This document shows positions 1 to 6,900 of a stretch of DNA of 12,034 bases, piece by piece; the stretch's first letter is position 1, and the number at the start of each line of letters is the position of its first letter. A program made the translations under genes and the position numbers. The DNA is taken from assembly GCA_020057445.1 (NCBI GenBank), contig JAGVFV010000207.1, forward strand, positions 1 to 12,034, read 5' to 3'. Source of the stretch: an archaeon. GTDB taxonomy: Archaea > Nanobdellota > Nanobdellia > Woesearchaeales > JAHJEM01. The notes under the pieces are model-generated. The model was not told where the DNA came from and searched no databases. It saw only the letters and a list, made by a program, of their open reading frames with translations.

Positions 1-10
1 AGAAGAGTGA

Positions 11-18
11 TATATAAA
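11..18. promoter_or_regulatory. TATA-like element at the left edge
   Basis: TATATAAA matches the archaeal TATA box seen ahead of several genes in this window. Read leftward, it would place a transcription start about 25 nt away, just outside the window, so it may serve a leftward gene that starts beyond the edge. Read rightward, it would start RNA near position 40, inside the adjacent inverted repeat, where there is no good start codon. Direction cannot be settled from the window. Confidence 0.4.
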
Positions 19-27
19 GCTTTCGTC

Positions 28-89
28 GTTCTTCGTTGGTTGTTATTGGTTATTCGTTCACGACAGACGAAAAACCACAAACGAAGAAC
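28..89. repeat. Imperfect inverted repeat beyond the end of the leftward secreted-protein gene
   Basis: GTTCTTCGTTGGTT at 28-41 pairs with AACC (73-76) plus AACGAAGAAC (80-89). This gives a 10-bp perfect outer stem and a 4-bp inner stem, separated by a 3-nt bulge, with a loop of about 31 nt. It begins 3 nt past the stop codon of the leftward gene, so it would lie in that gene's 3' untranslated region and could act in RNA 3'-end formation or stability. There is no strong U-run, so an intrinsic terminator is only a guess. A small structured RNA driven by the TATA-like element at 11-18 is an alternative. Confidence 0.35.
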
Positions 90-92
90 AGA

Positions 93-983
93 TTATCCTT
101 TCGGAACCCACGTGGCCACGGTGATCGTCACCGGAATCCCATTATACAAAGCGTTCGTCGATGTCGTGATCAGGTTCTTCATGTCACCGCCGACAGCGAC
201 CTGCGGACGAAACTCGATGATATGCACGCTTCCGTCACAACAGACAGTGCTGTTGGCATAATCCTCGCCCTCACTGACGACGACAGTCTCCCCGAACCTG
301 CGCTCATGACAGAGCCATGCGACTTCAGAAAATCTCTTGCTCTCATCCCAATCCGCATAATTGCAATTGTTCACGCCCTGACAGTCCTTGTTGCACCTGC
401 CGAAATAATTCGTGCAATTCTCGTCACACGAGGCGTTTGGCAGGAAAAAATCCATGATCTTATCGTCACGGGAATACATGGTCGTCTCGTTGATCTCTGT
501 ATCCAGGCCGATGGAGGCCGCGCTCACGATGAGATTCCCGTTAGGCACGCCAAGATCATAAAAACCGTCATCATCTGTAAGCACCACATTCTCAGGGACG
601 AGAGGATTCTGCGGCACAGACTTCACCTGCGCATGGACAACTGGCACAAGATGGCCATACAGGTTAAGCATGTCACGCTTATACACATGCCCTGAAATAT
701 TCGCATGGCAGTCCGCATCATTGCAGCCAGAGCAATCCCCAACGGCATTTGGAAGCGTCGCATTCATGAAATCCTCTGGACAGACACCATCAGAATCACC
801 ACAGACATAACAGTCCCCGCACACTTCAGCAGCGCCAAAACCATCGGATGAACTAATCGAGAATGTATGGAAGCAGACTTCCTTCTGCCCGCCGGCGCCA
901 AGGATGCAAGGACCTGTCCGTGCAAGTATCAACGGCAATGCAAGGAGAATGACTAGCACTGCCACCCCAAACCTCTTTTTCAT
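93..983 (-). CDS. Secreted cysteine-rich protein with carboxypeptidase-regulatory-like domain
   Basis: 296 residues from the chosen start. An upstream in-frame ATG at 1004 would add seven residues, but the ATG at 983 lies about 28 nt from a TATA box and is followed directly by a typical signal peptide (MKKR, then a hydrophobic stretch to about residue 20), so it is preferred. A cysteine cluster follows at about residues 55-92 (CGDCYVCGD, then CP, CSGC, DC). Residues about 97-165 read as a carboxypeptidase-regulatory-like beta-sandwich (ISGHVY, then LTDDDGFYDLGVPNGN). A second cysteine-rich part spans about 186-249 and ends in a CC pair at 248-249. Six N-glycosylation sequons are visible. These features suggest an exported, disulfide-bonded, possibly glycosylated surface or secreted protein. 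Similar Cys modules are common in predicted surface proteins of DPANN archaea (recalled, not searched). There is no enzyme motif. It is transcribed divergently from gltX. Confidence 0.85.
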   Translation of the reverse strand: MKKRFGVAVLVILLALPLILARTGPCILGAGGQKEVCFHTFSISSSDGFGAAEVCGDCYVCGDSDGVCPEDFMNATLPNAVGDCSGCNDADCHANISGHVYKRDMLNLYGHLVPVVHAQVKSVPQNPLVPENVVLTDDDGFYDLGVPNGNLIVSAASIGLDTEINETTMYSRDDKIMDFFLPNASCDENCTNYFGRCNKDCQGVNNCNYADWDESKRFSEVAWLCHERRFGETVVVSEGEDYANSTVCCDGSVHIIEFRPQVAVGGDMKNLITTSTNALYNGIPVTITVATWVPKG

Positions 984-1007
984 ATGACAATTGCTTGCGC
1001 ACACTCA

Positions 1008-1015
1008 TATATAAA
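1008..1015 (-). promoter_or_regulatory. TATA box for the leftward cysteine-rich protein gene
   Basis: Read on the minus strand the site is TTTATATA. It is centred about 28 nt upstream of the ATG at 983, as expected for a leaderless archaeal transcript. It lies back to back with the gltX TATA box at 1042-1049. Confidence 0.65.
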
Positions 1016-1041
1016 GTTTTTGAGTTTCATCGGCCACAATA

Positions 1042-1049
1042 TTTATATG
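1042..1049 (+). promoter_or_regulatory. TATA box for gltX
   Basis: TTTATATG lies about 26 nt upstream of the gltX ATG at 1072, which leaves no room for a leader with a ribosome binding site. The message is predicted to be leaderless. Confidence 0.65.
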
Positions 1050-1071
1050 CACCCTGCAGTTTGTATCGCGC

Positions 1072-2739
1072 ATGGATATCGAGAAGACAATCTGGAAATA
1101 CGCTCTGCGCAATGCTGCCAAGTTCGGAAAGACCGACGCGGGAAGGCTTGTGGGCAAGATCATCGGCGAAGAGCAAGGACTCAAGGACCGCATGAAAGAA
1201 GTCATGCCAGTCATCAAGAAAGTCGTCGATGAGGTGAACCGCCTTTCTCCTGACGAGATCAGCAGGCGCCTAGAGGAATTCCCAGAAGAAGAGCACACAG
1301 AAAAAGACATCTTCGACATGGTCGAAGTCCCTGCCGGGACAAAGGTCATCACTGCCTTCCCTCCAGACCCGTCAAAATACCCGCACATAGGACACGGCAA
1401 GGCAGCGCTGCTCAACCAGGTCTTTTCGCAAAAACACCACGGACAATTCTATCTCCGCTTCGAAGACACAAACCCGGAACTTCCAAAAAAAGAATTCTAC
1501 GAGCATTTCATATCAGACCTCGGATGGCTCGGGATCAAACCAGACAAGATATTCTACGCATCAGACCATGTGGACTACCTCTATACCATCATCAAGAACT
1601 TCCTGACAAAAGACTACGCATACGTCTGCACCTGCCCGCAAGAGATAGTGAAGCTGTCTCGCGAACATGGAAAACCTTGCGCCTGCAGGAAGAACGACGC
1701 CAAACAAAACAACGAACTCTTCACGAAAATGCTGCACGACATGGAAGAAGGCGGCGCCACTGTCAGGCTCAAGATCGACCTTTCCCACCAGAACTCCACC
1801 ATGCGCGACCCGACTGTCTTTCGCATCATCCTGCACGCGCATCCGCGCGTCGGGACAAAATACCGCGTGTGGCCGACGTACGACTTCCAGAACGCGATCA
1901 TCGACGGATATACTGGAGTGACGCACCGCTTCCGGAGCAAGGAATTCGAACTGCGAAACGAACTCCAAGGATGGATACAGGAAAAGGCAGGATTTCCAAA
2001 GACGTTCATCTACGAATTTGGCAGATTCAATATGGTAGGAGTCCCATCCTCAGGAAGGATCATCCGCGAGATGATGGAGAAGAAAGAGCTCATAGGCTGG
2101 GACGACCCGAGACTGCACACCATCGTCGCATTGCGACGGCGGGGATTTGCGCCAGAAGGCATACGCAACTTCCTCTTATCCACAGGCATGACAAAGAACG
2201 AGACGACGCTTACGTGGGATGACCTCATCATGAACAACAAGCGCATCATCGACAAGACCACGCTGCGGTATTATTTCATCTGGAACCCCCACGAGATCAC
2301 GATCAAGAACTGTCCTCATAAGACAGTCCATCTCAAAGACCATCCAGAACGCGAAGAGAGGAATAGGACATTGGCAATAGACGGGCACTTCCTCATTACA
2401 GAACAAGACAATTCGCACTTGAAGAAAATGCCTGTCGGAAGCATGATCCGATTCATGGACTGCATCAACTTTGTGAAAGACGACGGATATACCTACCACT
2501 CTGATGAGTATATGGACTTCAAGAATTTCACAGGAGAGAAGATGATCATCCACTGGCTGCCAAAAGATGGCAATGTGCCGGTCGATGTCTTCATGCCGGA
2601 CCATAGCCATGAGAAAGGCATGGGAGAGCAAGGCATCTTCGCACTGAAAGAAGACACAGTCATCCAGTTCGAACGCTTCGGATTCTGCAGGCTTGACAAG
2701 AAAGAGAAGACCATGGATTTCTGGTATACGCACAACTAA
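1072..2739 (+). CDS. gltX: Glutamyl-tRNA synthetase, archaeal type
   Basis: Class I aminoacyl-tRNA synthetase that charges tRNA with glutamate in the cytoplasm. At 555 residues it has normal length for archaeal GluRS. Residues 1-90 form the archaeal/eukaryotic N-terminal extension. The HIGH signature is PHIGHGKAALLN at 104-115. EDTNPE (131-136), DPTVFRI (246-252), WPTYDFQNAI (267-276) and GVTHRFRSKEFE (282-293) are typical GluRS/GlnRS core motifs. Cysteines 186, 188, 203 and 205 could hold a zinc. EFGRFN (315-320) and GWDDPRL (342-348) flank the KMSKS loop, which is degenerate here (PSSGRIIR, 325-332): the usual lysine position is glycine. The C-terminal anticodon-binding beta-barrels run from about 400 to the end. 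Archaeal GluRS is usually non-discriminating and also makes Glu-tRNA(Gln) for GatDE, but neither GatDE nor GlnRS is in the window to test this. The start is supported by the TATA box. Confidence 0.97.
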   Translation: MDIEKTIWKYALRNAAKFGKTDAGRLVGKIIGEEQGLKDRMKEVMPVIKKVVDEVNRLSPDEISRRLEEFPEEEHTEKDIFDMVEVPAGTKVITAFPPDPSKYPHIGHGKAALLNQVFSQKHHGQFYLRFEDTNPELPKKEFYEHFISDLGWLGIKPDKIFYASDHVDYLYTIIKNFLTKDYAYVCTCPQEIVKLSREHGKPCACRKNDAKQNNELFTKMLHDMEEGGATVRLKIDLSHQNSTMRDPTVFRIILHAHPRVGTKYRVWPTYDFQNAIIDGYTGVTHRFRSKEFELRNELQGWIQEKAGFPKTFIYEFGRFNMVGVPSSGRIIREMMEKKELIGWDDPRLHTIVALRRRGFAPEGIRNFLLSTGMTKNETTLTWDDLIMNNKRIIDKTTLRYYFIWNPHEITIKNCPHKTVHLKDHPEREERNRTLAIDGHFLITEQDNSHLKKMPVGSMIRFMDCINFVKDDGYTYHSDEYMDFKNFTGEKMIIHWLPKDGNVPVDVFMPDHSHEKGMGEQGIFALKEDTVIQFERFGFCRLDKKEKTMDFWYTHN

Positions 2740-2884
2740 GAACTGCTGACAGGACGCAGGGATCAGCTGACAGTGAAGATTGCGGCGATCGGCCAACTGC
2801 AAAACGAACACGGCGATCTAGAGCCCGCAATCCGCCGTTCTCTGACCTCTTTTCGCAGCTTAACATACTCAAAAAATAGAAATA
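2740..2884. other. Gene-free spacer between gltX and the winged-helix/NTase operon
   Basis: The region is fairly GC-rich for an intergenic stretch. It holds an 8-bp inverted repeat (GATTGCGG at 2778-2785 against CCGCAATC at 2825-2832) and a short direct repeat GCTGACAG. A reading frame in phase with the downstream gene stays open from a GTG at 2773, but the promoter lies downstream of that codon, so it is not taken as coding. No RNA gene is recognised. Confidence 0.4.
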
Positions 2885-2892
2885 TTTATATA
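2885..2892 (+). promoter_or_regulatory. TATA box for the winged-helix/NTase operon
   Basis: TTTATATA is preceded by an A-rich stretch that could serve as a BRE (transcription factor B site). Its centre is 25-26 nt upstream of the ATG at 2914 and only 13 nt from the ATG at 2902, so it selects the 2914 start. Confidence 0.7.
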
Positions 2893-2913
2893 TTAGTTCG
2901 TATGCATAACATC

Positions 2914-3372
2914 ATGAATGCAGGAACATATACCATAGAGCGCTTCGCAGACGAGCGAGGGATATCGAGGCAGTCTGCGCTCAACCTCCTCTCGACGATG
3001 AAAAAGAAGGGATTGGCAACAGTCCGCGGAGGCGGACGGGAAAAGAGACTCTACGCCATCTTCGACAGGCCGCAGGAGAAGACAAACGGATTTTACGACA
3101 TGGTCAACAAGTATAGCCCTGAAAAGCTCCGGCCACGATTCGCACACCATGTCCGAGGGAGATACACCGTCGAACACGCGATCATCGACGGGATCAGGAT
3201 CGGCGACGCGAGGACAAAGGAAGCGACCATGCACCTCTTCCTGCGCGTCACAGACTGGACGCGGCTCTTTGCCCTCGCAAAGAAGCACGACCTCAAGGTG
3301 GAAGTGATCGAACTCTACCAGAAGGCAAGGATGCTGATGCGGACAAAAAGGATGCCGAGGAGATACACATGA
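2914..3372 (+). CDS. Winged-helix DNA-binding protein, AbiEi-like antitoxin candidate
   Basis: 152 residues from the start favoured by the TATA box; upstream ATG (2902) and GTG (2773) codons are in frame but badly placed. Residues 5-50 form a winged helix-turn-helix: a first helix (YTIERFADERG), a recognition part (ISRQSALNLLSTMKKKGL) and a basic wing (RGGGREKRLYAIF). The remainder is basic and probably alpha/beta, ending in an Arg/Lys-rich tail, with no family I can name. Its stop overlaps the start of the nucleotidyltransferase gene in ATGA, so the two are translationally coupled. A small wHTH regulator coupled to an AbiEii-type NTase is the arrangement of type IV toxin-antitoxin systems, in which the wHTH protein antagonises the toxin and represses the operon. 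Autoregulation at 2885-2892 is inferred. It could instead be a regulator unrelated to toxin control. Confidence 0.8.
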   Translation: MNAGTYTIERFADERGISRQSALNLLSTMKKKGLATVRGGGREKRLYAIFDRPQEKTNGFYDMVNKYSPEKLRPRFAHHVRGRYTVEHAIIDGIRIGDARTKEATMHLFLRVTDWTRLFALAKKHDLKVEVIELYQKARMLMRTKRMPRRYT

Positions 3373-4013
3373 TAAGCACAAAAGACCAGGAAGACCTTTT
3401 CCGCCTGATAGCAGACTACATCAAAAAAGACATCACCGCTATTGCCATCGGAGGGACAGCGATGATGTTCCTGAAATACAAGACAACGACAAAAGACATT
3501 GACCTCGTCTTCAAGACAAAAGAAGAGAGGGACATCTTCATCGACGCGATAGAGGAGCTTGGCTACAGGCAAAAATCCTTGATCGGCACCTATGATGAAC
3601 GGCGGAGGAAGAGCAAGGATGCGCCTGTCATGTATTCACGGGGAGAGGAACGGTTCGACCTCTTCCTCAGCTCAGTGTTCGGATTTCCCCTGGACTTTAG
3701 CCTCGACAGGATCACCCAACGGCAAGACTTCATAGGAAAGAAAGAGCTCACCATCCACATCCTGCCAGGAGAATACCTCATCCTCCTCAAGTCTGTGACC
3801 AGCCGCGAAAAGGATTATGAGGACATGGAGACCATAGTGAAAGCAGAAAAAGCAATCGACTGGGACCTCATCACTGACGAAGCCATACGCCACCGAAAGG
3901 TGATGCAATGGATGCTGATAGACCTTGAGGAGAAGATGCAACGCCTGCGGAAAGTGACGCTCATCAAAGAGAAATACTTCAAGAAGATATATGCTGCAGA
4001 AGAAAGTGCATGA
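3369..4013 (+). CDS. AbiEii-like nucleotidyltransferase, putative type IV toxin
   Basis: 214 residues with a DNA polymerase beta-type nucleotidyltransferase fold. GGTA at 28-31 is the nucleotide-binding turn. KTTTKDIDLVF (38-48) supplies the first two metal-binding aspartates (D43, D45), and the D of RFDLF (D97) is a likely third. The segment LLKSVTSREKDYEDM (139-153) matches the K...R.KD..D motif typical of AbiEii/MenT-related proteins. The C-terminus is a lysine-rich helical region (about 170-210). All expected catalytic residues are present, so the gene looks intact. Related toxins transfer nucleotides to tRNA or other targets; the target here is unknown. It overlaps the wHTH gene by 4 nt upstream and a 51-codon gene by 4 nt downstream. 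A housekeeping or antibiotic-type NTase is the alternative. Confidence 0.85.
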   Translation: MISTKDQEDLFRLIADYIKKDITAIAIGGTAMMFLKYKTTTKDIDLVFKTKEERDIFIDAIEELGYRQKSLIGTYDERRRKSKDAPVMYSRGEERFDLFLSSVFGFPLDFSLDRITQRQDFIGKKELTIHILPGEYLILLKSVTSREKDYEDMETIVKAEKAIDWDLITDEAIRHRKVMQWMLIDLEEKMQRLRKVTLIKEKYFKKIYAAEESA

Positions 4014-4165
4014 GTGAAAACCGCAATATGTTTAAGTTGATAGTTGATTATACTACTCATGTGTCAACAAAAGCATTCTCGAAAAAAGTGTCGTCAATTT
4101 CAGGCATCAAAGTCAGTTGCTACGACGCGGAAGGGATCAGGCGGCTCCTGAACAGTAAAATATAA
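4010..4165 (+). CDS. Small 51-residue protein, third gene of the wHTH/NTase operon
   Basis: The ATG at 4010 overlaps the NTase stop in an ATGA junction, exactly like the junction between the two preceding genes. The frame stays open for 51 codons to TAA at 4163. The product starts MSENRNMFKLIVDY and ends YDAEGIRRLLNSKI. It is basic, has no membrane segment and has a single cysteine. The segment with SGIKVSCYDAEGIRRLL looks like the strand plus final helix at the C-terminus of an alpha/beta domain; Mrr-like restriction endonucleases end similarly, but this is a weak resemblance. It may be a true small partner of the module, or the remnant of a longer gene that keeps only its end. The coupling favours translation. 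The stop codon lies inside the TATA box of the next gene. Confidence 0.55.
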   Translation: MSENRNMFKLIVDYTTHVSTKAFSKKVSSISGIKVSCYDAEGIRRLLNSKI

Positions 4166-4168
4166 AAA
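4161..4168 (+). promoter_or_regulatory. TATA box for the large cysteine-rich protein gene
   Basis: TATAAAAA is centred about 28 nt upstream of the ATG at 4192. It overlaps the stop codon of the small 51-codon gene, so the two transcription units are packed without a spacer. Confidence 0.6.
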
Positions 4169-4191
4169 GGCAGCGAGCGAAGAGGTTCCTT

Positions 4192-6351
4192 ATGAAAAAG
4201 GTGAGGCTGTTCTTGCTCTTGATATCATTCTTGACCGCACTCTCCTTCAGCACGGGAGCCGAGTCAGAACTCACGTGCAGCATCGGAATCTCTCCTTGCT
4301 CTGGCAATTTCACCATACTAAAGCTCGAGCACGCATTATCACCGACCAGCGGCTATTATTTCTACAACGCCACAGAACCGCCGCTTGAACTGCCTGACAC
4401 GTACGACGCCTACCTCTGCTGCAGGTCAGACTATCCTTGGGACACCTTGACTCCAGGACTGCTTCGCACAAGCGACACGTATGCGGCCGCATTTAAAGAC
4501 CCGCTTGATGCTATTTTTCCTCCACGATACATCGATGCTGTCGACATCCCGTTATCTACCCACCAGTTGGCCCTTGGCTCCAATGTGAAGATGGTAGAAT
4601 GCACAAACGTCCTCTACGACGACGATCCTGCCACGGACGAATGCGAAGGGTATGAGACCTGCCTTTTGGCATTCAGATACGGAAGCATGGAAAACCCCGT
4701 CCTCGGTGATGAATACGGACTCATCTACGACTGCAATCTTCCGAAAGAAAGGCAGGAAGACATGAAGATCTGCTGCAGCCTCACGACAAACTACGACGAT
4801 CCTGAAGACCTGAAGACAGCGATCTACAAGGCAGAAGTCATATCTTATTATGACGCTACAAAGCCGGACTGCAGCGCAGGAGACCCTACAAAATGCGAAG
4901 TCGGAGAATACCTCCAGACAAAGATCCACTGGACAACAACATTTTATCAGGACACGATCACCATCAGATTGGAAAGCGACGCAAGCCATCCTGACTGCTC
5001 CATAAGCGAGACAGGAATAATCCACGGCATACGGACGACATGCACAATCCCAGAAGGAGACTGCTACGGAAGCTTCCTCATCACCAACATACCGACTGGC
5101 TGCGAGAACGCTCCCATGCACGCGACGATCGCAATCGCCTTCAGCAACTCCTTCACGCAGGATGCGACAGGAAGCTTCACCTTCGGAACACAACCGCCTC
5201 CAGACAGCAGGAGATTGGAAGTGGAGAGCAAGATATTCTCTGGACCAGGATTCAGCACACCGCCCGCACCGCCTGCCAACTGGGAACAGGCAGGCTACAC
5301 AGGAACCATCTCCTGCATTGAAGGACGGACAGCATATGCGACAACGCTAGGATTAAACCCGGCAAACCAGCTCGAACCATACTTCGAGACAGGCGCATCC
5401 TGGCCAGCACGCTTTGGAGGATGCGAACTCGACAGCGGAGATTCCATCACGAAGAACCTCCAAACGCTTGTGCCTTCAGATCCATTGCCATCACCTGGAG
5501 TATATTATATCACCATCATGGGAATCTTCGGACCAGACAATGAGAACCAAGAAGAGATCGACGTCGAAGTCACCATGGGAGCGACAACAAAGAACTACAT
5601 CATCACAGACATGTTCAACGAGACGAACGCAAACCTCCAGACACTCACGACGACAACCGGCGCCAAGTACACCTACGGCGGATGCACCATCCCGGAACAA
5701 TTACCACTCACAGCCAGCTCAACCATCAAAGTGACCGCCCCAGACAACACATTCTACTACGACTACCTCAACATCAGCACAGAACCAAACCCGCACGGAC
5801 TGCCGAATTGCACGAATACGGAGATGAGGTGCGCGAACATTACTGACAGAGAAGGAGTCATCATCGGCGGAACCTGCGAAGTCACCCGACCTTGGCCTCA
5901 AAGAGGAATGTGTGAGAATCCGACTGATTACTGCGTGTATGGAAATGAGGATGGAAGCGGAACACCACACTGCTATGAATATCTCGAACGAGCAAATAAT
6001 TCAGAAGGATTGGAGATTGAATGCCAGATGACTGGAATAGGAGAATTGGTATGGTGTCCGAAAGGATTTGAATGGGATGATATAAAAAGTGCTTGCTTAC
6101 CTGGAGACACGATTTGCGATTCCGGACGAGACCAACAAACCGCAAGCAGATGCCAAGACATCCCCGGATCAGGACGGCCAGGTTTTATGAATAATGTTGT
6201 TGAATGTCTAAATGATTTTAATAATCAACCACCCGAAGGTCCTCCTAACGATGGCCCAGAATGGAATTATGCATGTTGTCCATTTTTTAAAGTGAGAGTT
6301 GCAGCTGATGATTATTATTTCTTTAATAAGCAACCCGCCAAAATTTATTGA
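4192..6351 (+). CDS. Large secreted cysteine-rich protein with CC-ended repeats
   Basis: 719 residues. A signal peptide occupies about residues 1-23 (MKKVR, a hydrophobic core, then a small-residue cleavage region); no C-terminal anchor is seen. Cysteines are abundant. Two N-terminal units look homologous: about 29-77 (C, C, a long spacer, LCC) and about 137-195 (C, C, C, a spacer with Asn, then ICC). A third CC pair occurs at 695-696 within a C-terminal cysteine-rich part (about 563-700, with CPKGFEWDD at 622-630). The middle, about 240-530, is Thr/Ser-rich and probably beta-sandwich. At least six N-glycosylation sequons are present. The likely role is a disulfide-stabilised surface or adhesin-like protein; no enzyme motif is seen. 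The last stretch, from about 6180, is clearly more AT-rich than the rest. The 3' end overlaps the opposing metalloprotease gene by 7 nt. It shares export, CC motifs and sequons with the protein at 93-983. Confidence 0.85.
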   Translation: MKKVRLFLLLISFLTALSFSTGAESELTCSIGISPCSGNFTILKLEHALSPTSGYYFYNATEPPLELPDTYDAYLCCRSDYPWDTLTPGLLRTSDTYAAAFKDPLDAIFPPRYIDAVDIPLSTHQLALGSNVKMVECTNVLYDDDPATDECEGYETCLLAFRYGSMENPVLGDEYGLIYDCNLPKERQEDMKICCSLTTNYDDPEDLKTAIYKAEVISYYDATKPDCSAGDPTKCEVGEYLQTKIHWTTTFYQDTITIRLESDASHPDCSISETGIIHGIRTTCTIPEGDCYGSFLITNIPTGCENAPMHATIAIAFSNSFTQDATGSFTFGTQPPPDSRRLEVESKIFSGPGFSTPPAPPANWEQAGYTGTISCIEGRTAYATTLGLNPANQLEPYFETGASWPARFGGCELDSGDSITKNLQTLVPSDPLPSPGVYYITIMGIFGPDNENQEEIDVEVTMGATTKNYIITDMFNETNANLQTLTTTTGAKYTYGGCTIPEQLPLTASSTIKVTAPDNTFYYDYLNISTEPNPHGLPNCTNTEMRCANITDREGVIIGGTCEVTRPWPQRGMCENPTDYCVYGNEDGSGTPHCYEYLERANNSEGLEIECQMTGIGELVWCPKGFEWDDIKSACLPGDTICDSGRDQQTASRCQDIPGSGRPGFMNNVVECLNDFNNQPPEGPPNDGPEWNYACCPFFKVRVAADDYYFFNKQPAKIY

Positions 6352-6900
6352 ATATAATTAGCGTCAGAACCCATTTGCTTCTGCACAAAATTCGGACTAT
6401 TGTCAGTGACTCTCATTTTAGCAAGTTGATGAGCCAATTTCTGATATGGTTTATCAGGAGGGACAGCAGGAACTGCATCCTCATTCATTAAAGAATACCC
6501 ATTTACATTGTATTCAGGATTTAATGGAAGGCCCGCATGTGCAATCATGCCATCAAAACCATGGTTAAACTCATGAACCATATCCCAAAGAAAAGCAGGA
6601 TCAGCATATTGCAGTGATATCTCAGCATGCTTGACAAAATATTCACCATTGACCAATTCTCTAAGAGGAACAACACCAAAATGATCATCCCGCTTAATCC
6701 TCCATCCTATTGATGTCGGGTATAAACTACCTCGAGTGACAAAATTAAAAATAGTCGGCATTCCATAGATTCCATCAATATCTATCTCGCTTTCTGCCCA
6801 TTGTGATAATTGCTGTCTGATATAATTATACTCAGCAGTGGTCCATTCAGGACGGATATCCACATTGATCTTTGCCTCGATTCTTGAGGGTTGCCAAAGT
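6181..6900. other. AT-rich island spanning a convergent gene junction
   Basis: By hand count, 6301-6900 is about 39% G+C and 6181-6300 about 36%, against about 57-62% in sample lines of gltX and of the middle of the large cysteine-rich gene. The island covers the 3' end of the cysteine-rich gene and the 3' half of the opposing metalloprotease gene. Both frames stay open across it. Confidence 0.6.

Noticed and set aside
36..695. Long open frame (219 codons) on the plus strand
   Set aside because: It lies antisense to the secreted cysteine-rich protein gene, has no promoter and encodes a low-complexity His/Ile/Arg-rich product with no motif.
1524..2222. 232-codon frame on the plus strand inside gltX
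   Set aside because: It is an out-of-frame shadow of gltX with an Arg/His-rich product; the gltX frame has all family motifs.
2176..2811. 211-codon minus-strand frame opposite the end of gltX
   Set aside because: It is antisense to a well-supported gene, has no TATA box at a suitable distance and has no recognisable domain.
2778..2832. 8-bp inverted repeat in the gltX downstream spacer
   Set aside because: It is short, with a 39-nt loop and no U-run. It could occur by chance and is not called a terminator or RNA.
2773..2913. N-terminal extension of the winged-helix protein from a GTG at 2773
   Set aside because: The TATA box at 2885-2892 lies inside this stretch, so the transcript starts after it; the translated extension has no domain character.
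4552..5193. 213-codon minus-strand frame opposite the large cysteine-rich gene
   Set aside because: The Cys/Val/Arg-rich translation is a mirror of the real gene's codon bias; no promoter or motif is present.
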